DNA from: Flavobacterium sp. LC2016-12
GTDB lineage: Bacteria; Bacteroidota; Bacteroidia; Flavobacteriales; Flavobacteriaceae
Reading direction: 5' to 3'
NCBI RefSeq assembly: GCF_015351595.1
Contig: NZ_JADKPT010000005.1
Span: 62,001 to 126,000 of the forward strand
Length of the DNA stretch: 64,000 bases
Below, piece after piece: positions 26,365-34,601 of the stretch (its first letter is position 1; each line of letters begins with the position of its first letter). The translations under genes were made by a program, and so were the position numbers. The notes under the pieces were generated by a model, which searched no databases, was not told the DNA's origin, and saw nothing but the letters and a program-made list of their open reading frames with translations.

Positions 26365-26862
26365 GCCAATAGTAAATTAGTAGTCGCAAAAACAATTTTA
26401 CATGAATGTATACATGCATTTTTAAATGTTAAATTATGTGATGGGCAGCTTGGAAATATTCCAAACATCAACAATAATGATTTTTATAACATTGTAAATC
26501 AAAGCTACAATGGTTTTAATAATGATCAAGCTCAGCATAATTTCATCTATACCTATTTACTACCAATTATGGAAAAAATTCTTATGGAAGTAAAAGATAA
26601 ATTAGTATTAGTAGATGACAACACAGAAATAACATCTAGAACATTACGTCCATTATATCCAAATCCAAACCCTGGGGTTCCTTTTATTTGGAGTACTTGT
26701 TTACAAAATATTTCCTTATCAGGATTACAAAATTCATCATTCTTTAAAAAAGAAATTGGAACTTTTGACAGCTCTGGAAATCCAACAATCATAATTGACA
26801 CAATAAAAATGAACAACTATAACCAATATAATAATCTCTGCAAAAATGTACTTCGTCAATAA
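26365..26862 (+). pseudogene. C-terminal remnant of an HExxH metallopeptidase-like protein (possible toxin tip)
   Basis: An open frame of 165 codons with no start codon in its first part: a TAA sits at 26362-26364, and the first in-frame ATG is not until 26569. It begins inside a domain. The coded residues TILHECIHAFLN contain HECIH (26401-26415), a zinc-peptidase HExxH motif, followed by LCDGQLGNIPNINNNDF, a QHNFIYTYLLPIMEKILMEV stretch and a NISLSGLQNSSFFKKEIG stretch. To my recollection such tails occur at the ends of large secreted Bacteroidota proteins, including polymorphic toxins. Everything upstream of the motif is missing and replaced by the thioredoxin gene 24 nt away. The last 17 nt overlap the start of the next gene, as toxin-immunity pairs often do. 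Calling it a gene from 26569 would discard the catalytic motif. Confidence 0.72.
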
Positions 26863-27328
26863 ATATTACTTGTTATATATTATCCTAATACTATGTCCCT
26901 TTAAAATATATTCTCAAGATATTGATGATATAAAAAAAAGAGATACTATTTATATAAATTTTAAAGAATCTCCAAAATCAATGGAAAAAACAACAATTAT
27001 TGATAAAAATGTTTTTGATAAATCTGGAACTGAGATTAATCATTTTTACGTCTATTTATCTGATGATAAAAAACCAGATGGATATTATTTTCAGCTTACT
27101 AATACAAAATCTAAAGACTTAATAAAAAAAGTAAGTAATCATGTTTTAAAAAAAGTTGATTCTAAAATTATTTTGAGTTATAGTTTCTTTAATAAGCTGG
27201 GATATCGTAAAACTATGGATTTTCTTAAAGACAAGAAGATCTTTGTTATAGATAAACCACCTTCTTTATTTAATCGTGTAAAAATATATGAAGTAAAAAT
27301 ATTAAATCATTCATATTTAATCAATTAA
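26846..27328 (+). CDS. small exported protein, paralog 1 of 3 (candidate immunity-type gene)
   Basis: 160 residues with a signal peptide ending IYSQ (about 24), then DIDDIKKRDTIYINF, the motif shared with the two following genes (Asp33-Thr34 here). The C-terminal half, with IILSYSFFNKLGYRKTMDFL and KKIFVIDK, also aligns with them. Very Lys/Ile/Asn-rich and AT-rich. The ATG overlaps the last 17 nt of the upstream metallopeptidase remnant, so the two were probably translated together. I do not recognise a named family; an immunity protein for the lost upstream effector is the simplest guess, not shown by sequence. Confidence 0.7.
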   Translation: MYFVNKYYLLYIILILCPFKIYSQDIDDIKKRDTIYINFKESPKSMEKTTIIDKNVFDKSGTEINHFYVYLSDDKKPDGYYFQLTNTKSKDLIKKVSNHVLKKVDSKIILSYSFFNKLGYRKTMDFLKDKKIFVIDKPPSLFNRVKIYEVKILNHSYLIN

Positions 27329-27332
27329 AAAA

Positions 27333-27782
27333 ATGAAAATATTCATACTGTTTATCTGTATATTTTTTCTTAAAGCTGAGATTTATTCTCAAAGTTTTGA
27401 AAAAATAAAAAATTCTGATACTGTTTACGTGTACTTTAAATTATCAAAAGATCAAATACATTTGAACACAAAAATTATTAAAAGCAAAAAGATAAAACTA
27501 CGTGATGAGTATTTCTTTACCTTCAAAAACTCTTTTCCATTGACCTTTATCCATGATTATCTTTCACCTGAAGAAATAAAAAAAAGCAAATCTTTTTTAA
27601 AAAAGAATAAAGACATAATTGTTACATATGATTTCATTACCAAATATAATTTAGCAGAAGCCACAGATTTGATTGGTCATAAAAAGAAAGTGTATTTAAT
27701 AGATGATGATGACATTGGATGGTTTTCAATAAAATTAAAAGAGGTAAAAGTTATGGGAGTATTTTATCCAAGTATTGAATAA
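27333..27782 (+). CDS. small exported protein, paralog 2 of 3
   Basis: 149 residues, 4 nt after paralog 1. Signal peptide ends IYSQ (about 20), followed by SFEKIKNSDTVYVYFK (Asp29-Thr30). The C-terminal block KSFLKKNKDIIVTYDF...KKKVYLIDD and IKLKEVKV is shared with the next gene. It lacks any enzyme motif. Strongly AT-rich and lysine-rich like its neighbours. Tight spacing implies one transcript with paralogs 1 and 3. Confidence 0.72.
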   Translation: MKIFILFICIFFLKAEIYSQSFEKIKNSDTVYVYFKLSKDQIHLNTKIIKSKKIKLRDEYFFTFKNSFPLTFIHDYLSPEEIKKSKSFLKKNKDIIVTYDFITKYNLAEATDLIGHKKKVYLIDDDDIGWFSIKLKEVKVMGVFYPSIE

Positions 27783-27826
27783 AAACTTTAGGTAAAAATT
27801 AAACATAATTTAACAATATAGAAATT

Positions 27827-28309
27827 ATGCAAATTATCTTAGTAAAAACTAAAAAAATCTACATCTATATTATCTTCATATTTTTCGGATTAAATCTATC
27901 AGCTCAAAATATTGCTAAGATTCAAAATTCAGATACATTATATATTTATTTTAAAAAAGATAATATTAATCAAATAAAAAGCTCCAATAATATTATTAAT
28001 GAGGATAACCATAATTATTTATTTTACTTTTCAATTGAAGAAACAAACGTTAGACAACAATGTTGGTTAATTAATCATTATTTGTTAACACCAGAAATTA
28101 AATGGAAAAGTAAATCATTCTTAAAAGAGAAAAAAGACTTTATTGTGAGTTATAAATTCCTTAAGTCTTTAGGCTATAAAGAAAGTCATATGTTACTTAC
28201 AAAGAAAAAAAAGATATACATTATTGATGCTGACTATAATCGTCACTCAAAAATTAAATTGATAGAAGCTAGTTATGCAGATAATAAAGGTTTAATATCT
28301 ATTGAATAA
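27827..28309 (+). CDS. small exported protein, paralog 3 of 3
   Basis: 160 residues, 44 nt after paralog 2. A hydrophobic signal (about 10-27) ends LSAQ, followed by NIAKIQNSDTLYIYFKK (Asp36-Thr37). The C-terminal block KSKSFLKEKKDFIVSYKF...KKKIYIID closely follows paralog 2. All three share order and length, which indicates tandem duplication with strong divergence. Ends at a terminator (28327-28367). Confidence 0.72.
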   Translation: MQIILVKTKKIYIYIIFIFFGLNLSAQNIAKIQNSDTLYIYFKKDNINQIKSSNNIINEDNHNYLFYFSIEETNVRQQCWLINHYLLTPEIKWKSKSFLKEKKDFIVSYKFLKSLGYKESHMLLTKKKKIYIIDADYNRHSKIKLIEASYADNKGLISIE

Positions 28310-28326
28310 TACATTCATTATAGAGT

Positions 28327-28367
28327 AAAAAAAGCTATTTTAGAATATTCTAAAACAGCTTTTTTTA
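28327..28367. terminator. terminator between the paralog cluster and the ompA-like gene
   Basis: Arms around AAAAAAAGCT-A-TTTTAGAAT and its partner (28327-28345 with 28348-28367, one A-C mismatch) with A-run and T-run on either side; serves both convergent units. Confidence 0.75.
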
Positions 28368-28387
28368 TATTTTATTTTATCTGAAAA

Positions 28388-29083
28388 CTATTTACCAGCT
28401 TCAGTTTTAGCATCATTTACCATTTTGTCGTTTGCTGTAATAGCAAACTCAACACGACGGTTTTGAGTTCTTCCTTCAGGAGTATCATTTGTTGCAATTG
28501 GATCAGCAATTCCTAAACCTGAAGTTTTGAAACGGCTTGATTTTAATCCTTTTGAAACTAAATAAGCTTGCACAGAAGCAGCTCTTTGTCCTGAAAGCGT
28601 CAAATTATATTCTGGTTTTCCAGTGTTATCTGTGTAACCAAAAATTTCGATATTAGTATCTCCATATTCAGTAAATACAGGGATTAATTTATCTAGATTA
28701 GCTTTTGCCTGAGTAGTCAAAGTTGATTTATTAGTATCAAAACGAACTGCATTTTCGTTTAAAGTTAAGTGAATACCTTCACCTACTCTTTCAACATCAG
28801 CACCAGGTAAAGCCTGATCGATTTCACGAGCTTGTTTATCCATTTTGTTTCCAATAAGTGCTCCGGTTCCACCACCCACGGCAGCACCAATTGCAGCACC
28901 TAAAGCAGCATTTCCGCCTTTTCCTAAATTATTTCCTAAAATACCACCAATAAGACCACCGGCAACTACTCCAATTCCCGCTCCTTTTTGTGTGTTATTT
29001 GCATTTTTAACTGAATCGCAGCTTGTAAAAAAACTAACTAATACAAGTAAACTACTCAACCCTAAAACTGTTATCTTTTTCAT
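28388..29083 (-). CDS. OmpA-family lipoprotein with glycine-zipper region
   Basis: 231 residues: signal peptide with lipobox ending Cys22 (FFTSC), then a Gly/Ala-rich glycine-zipper segment (about 34-82, GIGVVAGGLIGGILGNNLGKG...), then an OmpA-like peptidoglycan-binding domain (about 110-220) with VRFDTNKSTLT, IEIFGYTDNTG and NRRVEFAI. Such proteins tether the outer membrane to peptidoglycan. Transcribed 17 nt after the lipocalin-like lipoprotein gene, probably as one operon. Confidence 0.9.
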   Translation of the reverse strand: MKKITVLGLSSLLVLVSFFTSCDSVKNANNTQKGAGIGVVAGGLIGGILGNNLGKGGNAALGAAIGAAVGGGTGALIGNKMDKQAREIDQALPGADVERVGEGIHLTLNENAVRFDTNKSTLTTQAKANLDKLIPVFTEYGDTNIEIFGYTDNTGKPEYNLTLSGQRAASVQAYLVSKGLKSSRFKTSGLGIADPIATNDTPEGRTQNRRVEFAITANDKMVNDAKTEAGK

Positions 29084-29100
29084 GTGTATATATTTTAATA

Positions 29101-29604
29101 TTAATTGGCTCTTTGAAATTGGTAAGTAACATCTTTAGTTTGTCCACCTACATTAATGCTATCTATTAACTCAAAAGAGTTGTCTGTTACACCTGCAACT
29201 TTTAGTAAATAGCCTTCCTTAACGTTTTTCGATTTTGTTCCAGGATTAACAATTTTCAGTACAAAAAGACCTTGATTATTGATACTCCACACAATTGGAG
29301 AAGTAAATGCCGTACAACTTGGAGCTGTCAATGTCATTGTACCTTTATTATTGTTTGAAATAAAACTCCAGGTACTACCAATAAAACATTTAGAATCAGC
29401 AAGATCAAATGAAGTTACTTTGATGTACTCTGAACCTGGGTAAGATACATTGGTAAGAACCCAATTTCCTTTAAGCGCTACTTGAGTCGATTTGTCAAGT
29501 TTAGTCGATAGCGTTGGTGCTTCTGTTGAAGCTGTTGTTGACGAAGCTGATTTACACGCGAATACCATTGTGGCGATCATGCAAATGAAAAGAATTTTCT
29601 TCAT
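29101..29604 (-). CDS. lipocalin-family lipoprotein
   Basis: 167 residues from the ATG at 29604 (another in-frame ATG at 29613 would add three residues). Lipobox at Cys17 (MVFACKS). The mature part, LKGNWVLTNVSYPG...STWSFISNNNKGTMTL...SPIVWSINN, fits the small lipocalin-like family common in Bacteroidota. The ligand is unknown. First gene of a two-gene operon with the OmpA-like lipoprotein. Confidence 0.82.
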   Translation of the reverse strand: MKKILFICMIATMVFACKSASSTTASTEAPTLSTKLDKSTQVALKGNWVLTNVSYPGSEYIKVTSFDLADSKCFIGSTWSFISNNNKGTMTLTAPSCTAFTSPIVWSINNQGLFVLKIVNPGTKSKNVKEGYLLKVAGVTDNSFELIDSINVGGQTKDVTYQFQRAN

Positions 29605-29654
29605 TTTGTACATTTTTTAAGTTAATACTTACAGGTTTAACAATTACTGTACCA

Positions 29655-29662
29655 CAAATATA
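29655..29662 (-). promoter_or_regulatory. putative -7 box of the lipocalin/OmpA-like operon
   Basis: Minus-strand TATATTTG (plus 29655-29662), 51 nt before the lipocalin ATG; the nearest TTG is too far upstream (25-nt spacer). Confidence 0.4.
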
Positions 29663-29805
29663 CAATTCATTGAAATATTAACAGTTCCAAAATCTAATTA
29701 TTTTCTTTCAAGATTAACACTTCGGTCATTTTGTCACCTAAAAAACAATTGGTATTCTATTTGAAGGAATGACAATCATCTCATTAAACTAAAAAATTAA
29801 AAAAT

Positions 29806-31689
29806 ATGACAACAGGTAAAATTAATGTTTCAGTAGAAAACATCTTTCCCTTAATCAAAAAGTTCTTATACAGCGATCACGAAATTTTCTTGCGTGAGCT
29901 GGTTTCCAATGGAACCGATGCTACTTTAAAATTAAAACACCTTATTAGCATTGGCGAAGCTAAAGTTGAATACGGAAATCCGGTTATTGAAATCAAAGTT
30001 GATAAAGAAGGGAAAAAAATTCACATTATCGACCAGGGTTTAGGTATGACTGCTGATGAAGTAGAAAAATACATCAATCAGGTTGCTTTTTCAGGAGCTG
30101 AAGAATTCCTGGACAAATACAAAGACTCTGCAAAGGATTCTGGAATTATTGGTCACTTTGGTCTTGGTTTCTATTCTGCTTTTATGGTTGCCGAAAAAGT
30201 AGAAATTATTACAAAATCATACAAAGATGAACCGGCTGCGCACTGGACTTGTGATGGTAGCCCTGAATTTACTTTAGAGCCAGCTGACAAAACTTCACGT
30301 GGTACTGAAATCATTCTTCATATTGCTGAAGATTCTCTTGAATTTTTAGAAGATTCTAAAATTGCTGGTTTATTAAACAAGTACAATAAGTTTATGCCTA
30401 TTCCGATTAAATTCGGAACAAAAACAGAAACACTTCCAAAACCGGAAGATGCTCCTGAAGATTACATCAATGAAACTGTTGAAATTGACAACATCATCAA
30501 CAACCCAAACCCGGCATGGACAAAACAACCATCTGAGTTATCTGAGGAAGATTATAAAAACTTCTACAGAGAATTGTATCCGATGCAATTTGAGGAACCT
30601 TTATTCAACATTCATTTAAATGTAGATTACCCTTTCAACTTAACTGGAATTTTATACTTCCCTAAGTTAGGTTCTGACATGCAAATTCAGAAAGATAAAA
30701 TTCAATTGTACCAAAATCAGGTTTACGTTACGGATAACGTAGAAGGAATTGTACCTGAATTTTTGACCATGTTAAAAGGTGTGATTGATTCTCCGGACAT
30801 TCCTTTGAATGTTTCTCGTTCAGGTTTACAAGCTGATGGCGCAGTGAAGAAAATCTCAAACTACATTACGCGTAAAGTTGCAGATAAACTAAAAGCTTTA
30901 TTCAATGAAAATCGTGCTGATTTTGAAGCAAAATGGAACGATATTAAAATTGTTTTAGAGTACGGAATGCTTTCTGAAGATAAATTCTACGAAAAAGCAG
31001 GTGCATTTGTATTATATCCAACAGTAGATGATACATACTTCACTTTAGAAGAATTAAAAGAGAAACTAAAAGAAAACCAAACGGATAAAGACGGAAAATT
31101 GGTAGTTCTTTATGCTGGAAACAAAGATGCACAACACTCTTATATTGAAACAGCAAAAGAAAAAGGATACGAAGTATTACTTTTAGACTCTCCGATTATT
31201 TCACATTTGATTCAAAAAATTGAAGGTGATAATAAAGATGTTACTTTCGTTCGTGTAGATTCTGATCATATTGATAATTTAATCAAGAAAGACGAAAACA
31301 CGATTTCTAAATTATCTGATGAAGAAAAAGAAACACTTAAAACTTCATTAGAAGCTTACATCCCTAAAGCGTATTCTGTACAATTAGAAGCTATGGACAG
31401 TCAGGCGGCACCATTCATTATCACGCAACCAGAATTTATGCGTAGAATGAAAGAAATGAGCCAGTCAGGTGGTGGTGGAATGTTCGGAATGGGTAATATG
31501 CCGGAAATGTATAATTTAGTTGTAAATACAAATTCTGATTTGGCTACAAGTATTTTAAATACGGAAGACAAAACGCATCAGGAGCACTTGGTAAAACAAG
31601 CTTTAGACTTAGCAAAATTATCGCAAAACCTACTAAAAGGTGAAGCTTTAACTGCTTTCGTAAAAAGAAGTTTTGAGATGATAAAATAA
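29806..31689 (+). CDS. htpG: HtpG (Hsp90) molecular chaperone
   Basis: 627-residue bacterial Hsp90, an ATP-driven chaperone acting late in folding. The N-terminal GHKL ATPase domain has FLRELVSNGTDAT, DQGLGMT and GHFGLGFYSAFMVA; the middle domain has LYFPKLG and FLTMLKGVIDSPDIPLNVSR; a dimerisation domain follows. The C-terminal region carries a Met/Gly-rich loop (GGGGMFGMGNMPEM, about 562-575). Full length for the family. ATG start at 29806. Confidence 0.96.
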   Translation: MTTGKINVSVENIFPLIKKFLYSDHEIFLRELVSNGTDATLKLKHLISIGEAKVEYGNPVIEIKVDKEGKKIHIIDQGLGMTADEVEKYINQVAFSGAEEFLDKYKDSAKDSGIIGHFGLGFYSAFMVAEKVEIITKSYKDEPAAHWTCDGSPEFTLEPADKTSRGTEIILHIAEDSLEFLEDSKIAGLLNKYNKFMPIPIKFGTKTETLPKPEDAPEDYINETVEIDNIINNPNPAWTKQPSELSEEDYKNFYRELYPMQFEEPLFNIHLNVDYPFNLTGILYFPKLGSDMQIQKDKIQLYQNQVYVTDNVEGIVPEFLTMLKGVIDSPDIPLNVSRSGLQADGAVKKISNYITRKVADKLKALFNENRADFEAKWNDIKIVLEYGMLSEDKFYEKAGAFVLYPTVDDTYFTLEELKEKLKENQTDKDGKLVVLYAGNKDAQHSYIETAKEKGYEVLLLDSPIISHLIQKIEGDNKDVTFVRVDSDHIDNLIKKDENTISKLSDEEKETLKTSLEAYIPKAYSVQLEAMDSQAAPFIITQPEFMRRMKEMSQSGGGGMFGMGNMPEMYNLVVNTNSDLATSILNTEDKTHQEHLVKQALDLAKLSQNLLKGEALTAFVKRSFEMIK

Positions 31690-31715
31690 GATTTTTTCAG
31701 AAAAAAAATATTTTT

Positions 31716-31746
31716 AAAATCCTGTGGGTCTGACTCACAGGATTTT
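31716..31746 (+). terminator. terminator of htpG
   Basis: Perfect 11-bp arms AAAATCCTGTG / CACAGGATTTT (31716-31726/31736-31746) followed by a T-run, 27 nt past the stop. Confidence 0.85.
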
Positions 31747-31813
31747 TTTATTGTAATTATTTTTTTTATTACATTTGAATGCCTTTTTAATCTAATCTTA
31801 AACTAAAACTACT

Positions 31814-32629
31814 ATGAAAAAAACAGCTTTTTTACTTCTAAGTATCTGCGCTACAGCATTAATTCATGTTTCATGTTCAAATAACGATGATGTTGTTAAT
31901 GAAACTGACACTACGGCCGTAAGAGCCTCTGTCGCAATTGATGCAGCAGACGAAATGGACATCAATACCGGACTACTAGTGACAAGCAGTTCACCAACTG
32001 CAAAATCGACAACTGATGTTGCAGGTGTATGTGCTACAATTACCGTTGTTGGAGAATCTTATCCAAAAATATTTACAGTTGATTATGGAACAACAGGTTG
32101 TACAGACAATCAACTTTTAAGAAAAGGAAAACTAAAAATTACGCTTTCAGGACCAATTATCACAACCGGAAGCAAATTGACTATTGAAAGAATTGACTAT
32201 TCTATTAACGGAATAAAACTAGAAGGAACAATTGAGTACACAAACACAACTACTGTTCCAACTATACCACAATGGAGTAGAAAAGTTACTAACGGAAAAT
32301 TTACTGATCTTCAAGGCAGAGTTTACACAAACTCTGGAATGCATACAGTAAAACAAACTGCCGGTGTTGACACTCCTTATGTACTAGAAGACAATGTTTA
32401 CGAAATGACAGAAGGAAATCATACCGTAACAACAGATAAAGATGCAACCTTAACTTTGACAGTTCAGGAAGCATTAGTAAAAAAACAATCATGCACTTAT
32501 ATTTCTAAAGGAAAATTAAAAGTAGAAGGCGGATTTCTTAAAGGAGTTATTGACTACGGAAACAATGATTGTGATAGTAAATTCACTTATACACATGAAA
32601 GTGGAGTTAGCTATACCCTGGTAATGTAA
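31814..32629 (+). CDS. lipoprotein of unknown function
   Basis: 271 residues with a lipobox ending Cys21 (IHVSC) and an acidic start (NNDDVVNETD). The body is Thr/Ser-rich and beta-rich, with repeated KGKL(K) elements (RKGKLKITLSGP near 110 and SKGKLKVEGGFLKG near 233) that hint at an internal duplication, plus four cysteines that could pair. No known family recognised; similar secreted proteins occur in flavobacteria. TACATTTG at 31770-31777 is a possible -7 box. Confidence 0.72.
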   Translation: MKKTAFLLLSICATALIHVSCSNNDDVVNETDTTAVRASVAIDAADEMDINTGLLVTSSSPTAKSTTDVAGVCATITVVGESYPKIFTVDYGTTGCTDNQLLRKGKLKITLSGPIITTGSKLTIERIDYSINGIKLEGTIEYTNTTTVPTIPQWSRKVTNGKFTDLQGRVYTNSGMHTVKQTAGVDTPYVLEDNVYEMTEGNHTVTTDKDATLTLTVQEALVKKQSCTYISKGKLKVEGGFLKGVIDYGNNDCDSKFTYTHESGVSYTLVM

Positions 32630-32759
32630 AAGTCTCATTTTTACAAAAATACAGTTATCCCAATTTAGAAATAAGTTGGGATTTATTTTTATTAAAATTT
32701 AAATCCCAAACACTACATTCAAACTATTTTCTTTATTTTGCACCAAAATCTAAAAACCA

Positions 32760-33476
32760 ATGAAAAAATCAATTATTGCCTTTGTTGCACTTGCCCTATT
32801 AGCATCATGCAGCAAAAAAGAATCTGCTGACAACCTGCACATCACAGGAAACATTAAAGGATTAAAAAACGGAACTTTATATATTCAAAGAATTGTTGAC
32901 ACATCACTTGTTGCAATAGACAGTATCAAAATAGATGGAAATTCAACTTTTGAACGTGATATCAAATTAGAATCTCCTGAGATGCTTTATTTATTCCTTG
33001 ATCGCGGAGTAAGCAACTCAATGGATAACAACATCCTATTCTTTGCAGAACCCGGAAACATCAACATAGAAACCAATCTGGATAATTTTATTTATGGTGC
33101 TAAAATTACAGGATCAAAGAATCAGGAATTATATGATGAATACAAAAAAATAAATTCTCGTTTTAATGATCAAAACCTGGACATGGTTGAAGCAAGATTT
33201 AAAGCAATTAAAAGACAAGATCAAAAAGCAATTGATAGTATTGATGCGAAACAGCAATCTAATATCAAAAGAAAATACTTATACGCTACAAACTTCGCTA
33301 TTAACCACAAAGATCACGAAATAGCACCTTATATCGCTTTAGCCGAGATTTACGATATCAATATTAAGTTTCTTGATACCATTCAAAAATCAATGACTCC
33401 AAAAGTAGCACAGTCACTTTATGGAAAAAAACTAACCAAATATGTTGCTGAAGTCAAGAAGCAAGAACAAAAATAG
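32760..33476 (+). CDS. DUF4369-type lipoprotein
   Basis: 238 residues with lipobox Cys17 (LLASC). The N-terminal two thirds, HITGNIKGLKNGTLYIQRIVDTSLVAIDSI...FFAEPGNINIETNLDNF...GSKNQELYDEYKK, match the DUF4369 domain. That domain normally precedes a TlpA-like thioredoxin domain; here only a helical, lysine-rich tail follows and no CxxC is present, so this is a stand-alone version. The role is unknown, probably at the outer-membrane inner face. Confidence 0.82.
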   Translation: MKKSIIAFVALALLASCSKKESADNLHITGNIKGLKNGTLYIQRIVDTSLVAIDSIKIDGNSTFERDIKLESPEMLYLFLDRGVSNSMDNNILFFAEPGNINIETNLDNFIYGAKITGSKNQELYDEYKKINSRFNDQNLDMVEARFKAIKRQDQKAIDSIDAKQQSNIKRKYLYATNFAINHKDHEIAPYIALAEIYDINIKFLDTIQKSMTPKVAQSLYGKKLTKYVAEVKKQEQK

Positions 33477-33491
33477 TTTTTAAAACAAATA

Positions 33492-33525
33492 AAAAAAAGT
33501 CCTGAGTTTATTCAGGACTTTTTTT
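33492..33525. terminator. bidirectional terminator
   Basis: Perfect 14-bp arms AAAAAAAGTCCTGA / TCAGGACTTTTTTT (33492-33505/33512-33525) between the convergent DUF4369 and DUF5362 genes. Confidence 0.9.
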
Positions 33526-33559
33526 ATGATAAAAATTTTCAAAATTAAAATTCTCCAGA

Positions 33560-34018
33560 TTATCTGGCAATTAAACCTGCAATAACGGCAAATACTAATA
33601 CTACACCGTAGAGAGCCAAAAGAATAACGGTCAGAATACCAATAAACTTATAGTGAGATTTTAAATATCCGAACGAATTTGTAAGCGCTTCTGAATCGTT
33701 ATCTCTAAATGCTTTTTTGGCATTTGAAGCAAATTTATTTAAAAAGTAAACCGGAAAAAAATAAAGCAATGCCATTATTAAATAAATAATACTGAACATA
33801 ATTCCGAAAGAACCTCCTGCAGCCGCCATTCCTGGTACAGAATTGCTCATAAGTGAGAAAAAAGTTCCCGCAAAAATAGCAATAACCACTAAAAGTCCTA
33901 TCCCTACAAATCCGATAATAGATAAGAAATATGCCCACTTAGCGGTTTCTTTTAAAAAGTCTTTTGCAGATTCATCGAGCTGCAACTCAAATTTTTCAAA
34001 TACTGAAGTTTCTTCCAT
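33560..34018 (-). CDS. DUF5362-type small membrane protein
   Basis: 152 residues: a short acidic cytoplasmic start (MEETSVFEKFELQLDESAKDF) and about four hydrophobic segments, with YFFPVYFLNKFASNAKKAF between the second and third. It resembles the DUF5362 family of uncharacterised inner-membrane proteins. No catalytic motif. Monocistronic. Confidence 0.75.
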   Translation of the reverse strand: MEETSVFEKFELQLDESAKDFLKETAKWAYFLSIIGFVGIGLLVVIAIFAGTFFSLMSNSVPGMAAAGGSFGIMFSIIYLIMALLYFFPVYFLNKFASNAKKAFRDNDSEALTNSFGYLKSHYKFIGILTVILLALYGVVLVFAVIAGLIAR

Positions 34019-34185
34019 TTGTAATAATTTTTCTGGTTAAAGAAACAAACATAAGAAAATTATTGTCAAAAAAAATTAAAATTTCAAAGCTTAATTCCAA
34101 TTTTTAATTACTTAACATTAATTAAAAACGAAGGTCATATTTTATAGATTGAAGGCAGTTATAATCATGGAGAAATAAACGCACT

Positions 34186-34200
34186 CAGTCCCCCCGACTG
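34186..34200. other. C-tract hairpin in otherwise empty intergenic DNA
   Basis: CAGTC-CCCCC-GACTG, a 5-bp stem with a loop of five cytosines, standing out in very AT-rich DNA. The surrounding stretch 34019-34300 shows no reading frame, tRNA or repeat that I can support; it may be a decayed element. Confidence 0.3.
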
Positions 34201-34300
34201 CAACTCTATAGGCTATAATTGAGATATTTTAAACAATCCAAAAGGGATTACACTACTTTATTATATGAAGAGTTTGGAATTTTATTTTTTTGAGCAAAAA

Positions 34301-34328
34301 AAAACCATCACTAAAAAGTGATGGTTTT
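34301..34328 (-). terminator. terminator downstream of the first tRNA-Thr
   Basis: Perfect 11-bp arms AAAACCATCAC / GTGATGGTTTT (34301-34311/34318-34328), preceded by an A-run on the plus strand, 6 nt past the tRNA 3' end. Confidence 0.8.
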
Positions 34329-34334
34329 ATGTTG

Positions 34335-34408
34335 AGCCGGCGGAGGGACTCGAACCCACGACCTGCTGATTACAAATCAGCTGCTCTAGCCAACTGAGCT
34401 ACGCTGGC
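34335..34408 (-). tRNA. tRNA-Thr (anticodon TGT), copy 1
   Basis: 74-nt cloverleaf on the minus strand. Anticodon arm CTGAT-TTTGTAA-ATCAG gives anticodon TGT (reads ACA); D arm with GCTC...GAGC; T arm with TTCGAGT loop. Acceptor GCCAGCG pairs with CGCCGGC with one A-C mismatch at the fourth pair. CCA is not encoded. The RNA sequence matches copy 2. Confidence 0.95.
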
Positions 34409-34423
34409 GACTCATTACGGGTG

Positions 34424-34453
34424 CAAATGTAAAACGATTTTTCGTTTTACCAA
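34424..34453 (-). promoter_or_regulatory. promoter of tRNA-Thr copy 1
   Basis: Minus-strand TTG (plus 34451-34453), 19-nt spacer, TACATTTG (plus 34424-34431): a near-ideal promoter, 15 nt upstream of the tRNA 5' end. Confidence 0.75.
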
Positions 34454-34479
34454 AATAAATTTGCAATAAATTTAAATAA

Positions 34480-34505
34480 AAAACCACCACTAAAAGTGAT
34501 GGTTT
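34480..34505 (-). terminator. terminator downstream of tRNA-Thr copy 2
   Basis: AAAACCACCAC / GTGATGGTTTT (34480-34490/34495-34505), one C-A mismatch compared with the copy-1 terminator. The left A-run becomes the U-run. Confidence 0.7.
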
Positions 34506-34512
34506 TATGTTG

Positions 34513-34586
34513 AGCCGGCGGAGGGACTCGAACCCACGACCTGCTGATTACAAATCAGCTGCTCTAGCCAACTGAGCTACGCTGGC
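34513..34586 (-). tRNA. tRNA-Thr (anticodon TGT), copy 2
   Basis: Second 74-nt copy, offset exactly 178 nt from copy 1, with the same anticodon TGT and the same acceptor A-C mismatch. The duplication includes the downstream hairpin and the upstream promoter, so each copy is a self-contained unit. Confidence 0.95.
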
Positions 34587-34601
34587 GACTCATTACGGGT
34601 G

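Noticed and set aside
26569..26862. Small intact gene starting at the ATG 26569
   Set aside because: The coding signal extends in the same frame up to 26365 and includes the HExxH motif before that ATG, so this is the tail of a truncated gene and not a complete small one.
34019..34300. A small gene or RNA in the gap before the tRNAs
   Set aside because: No start-stop frame with signal, no consistent fold except the C-tract hairpin.
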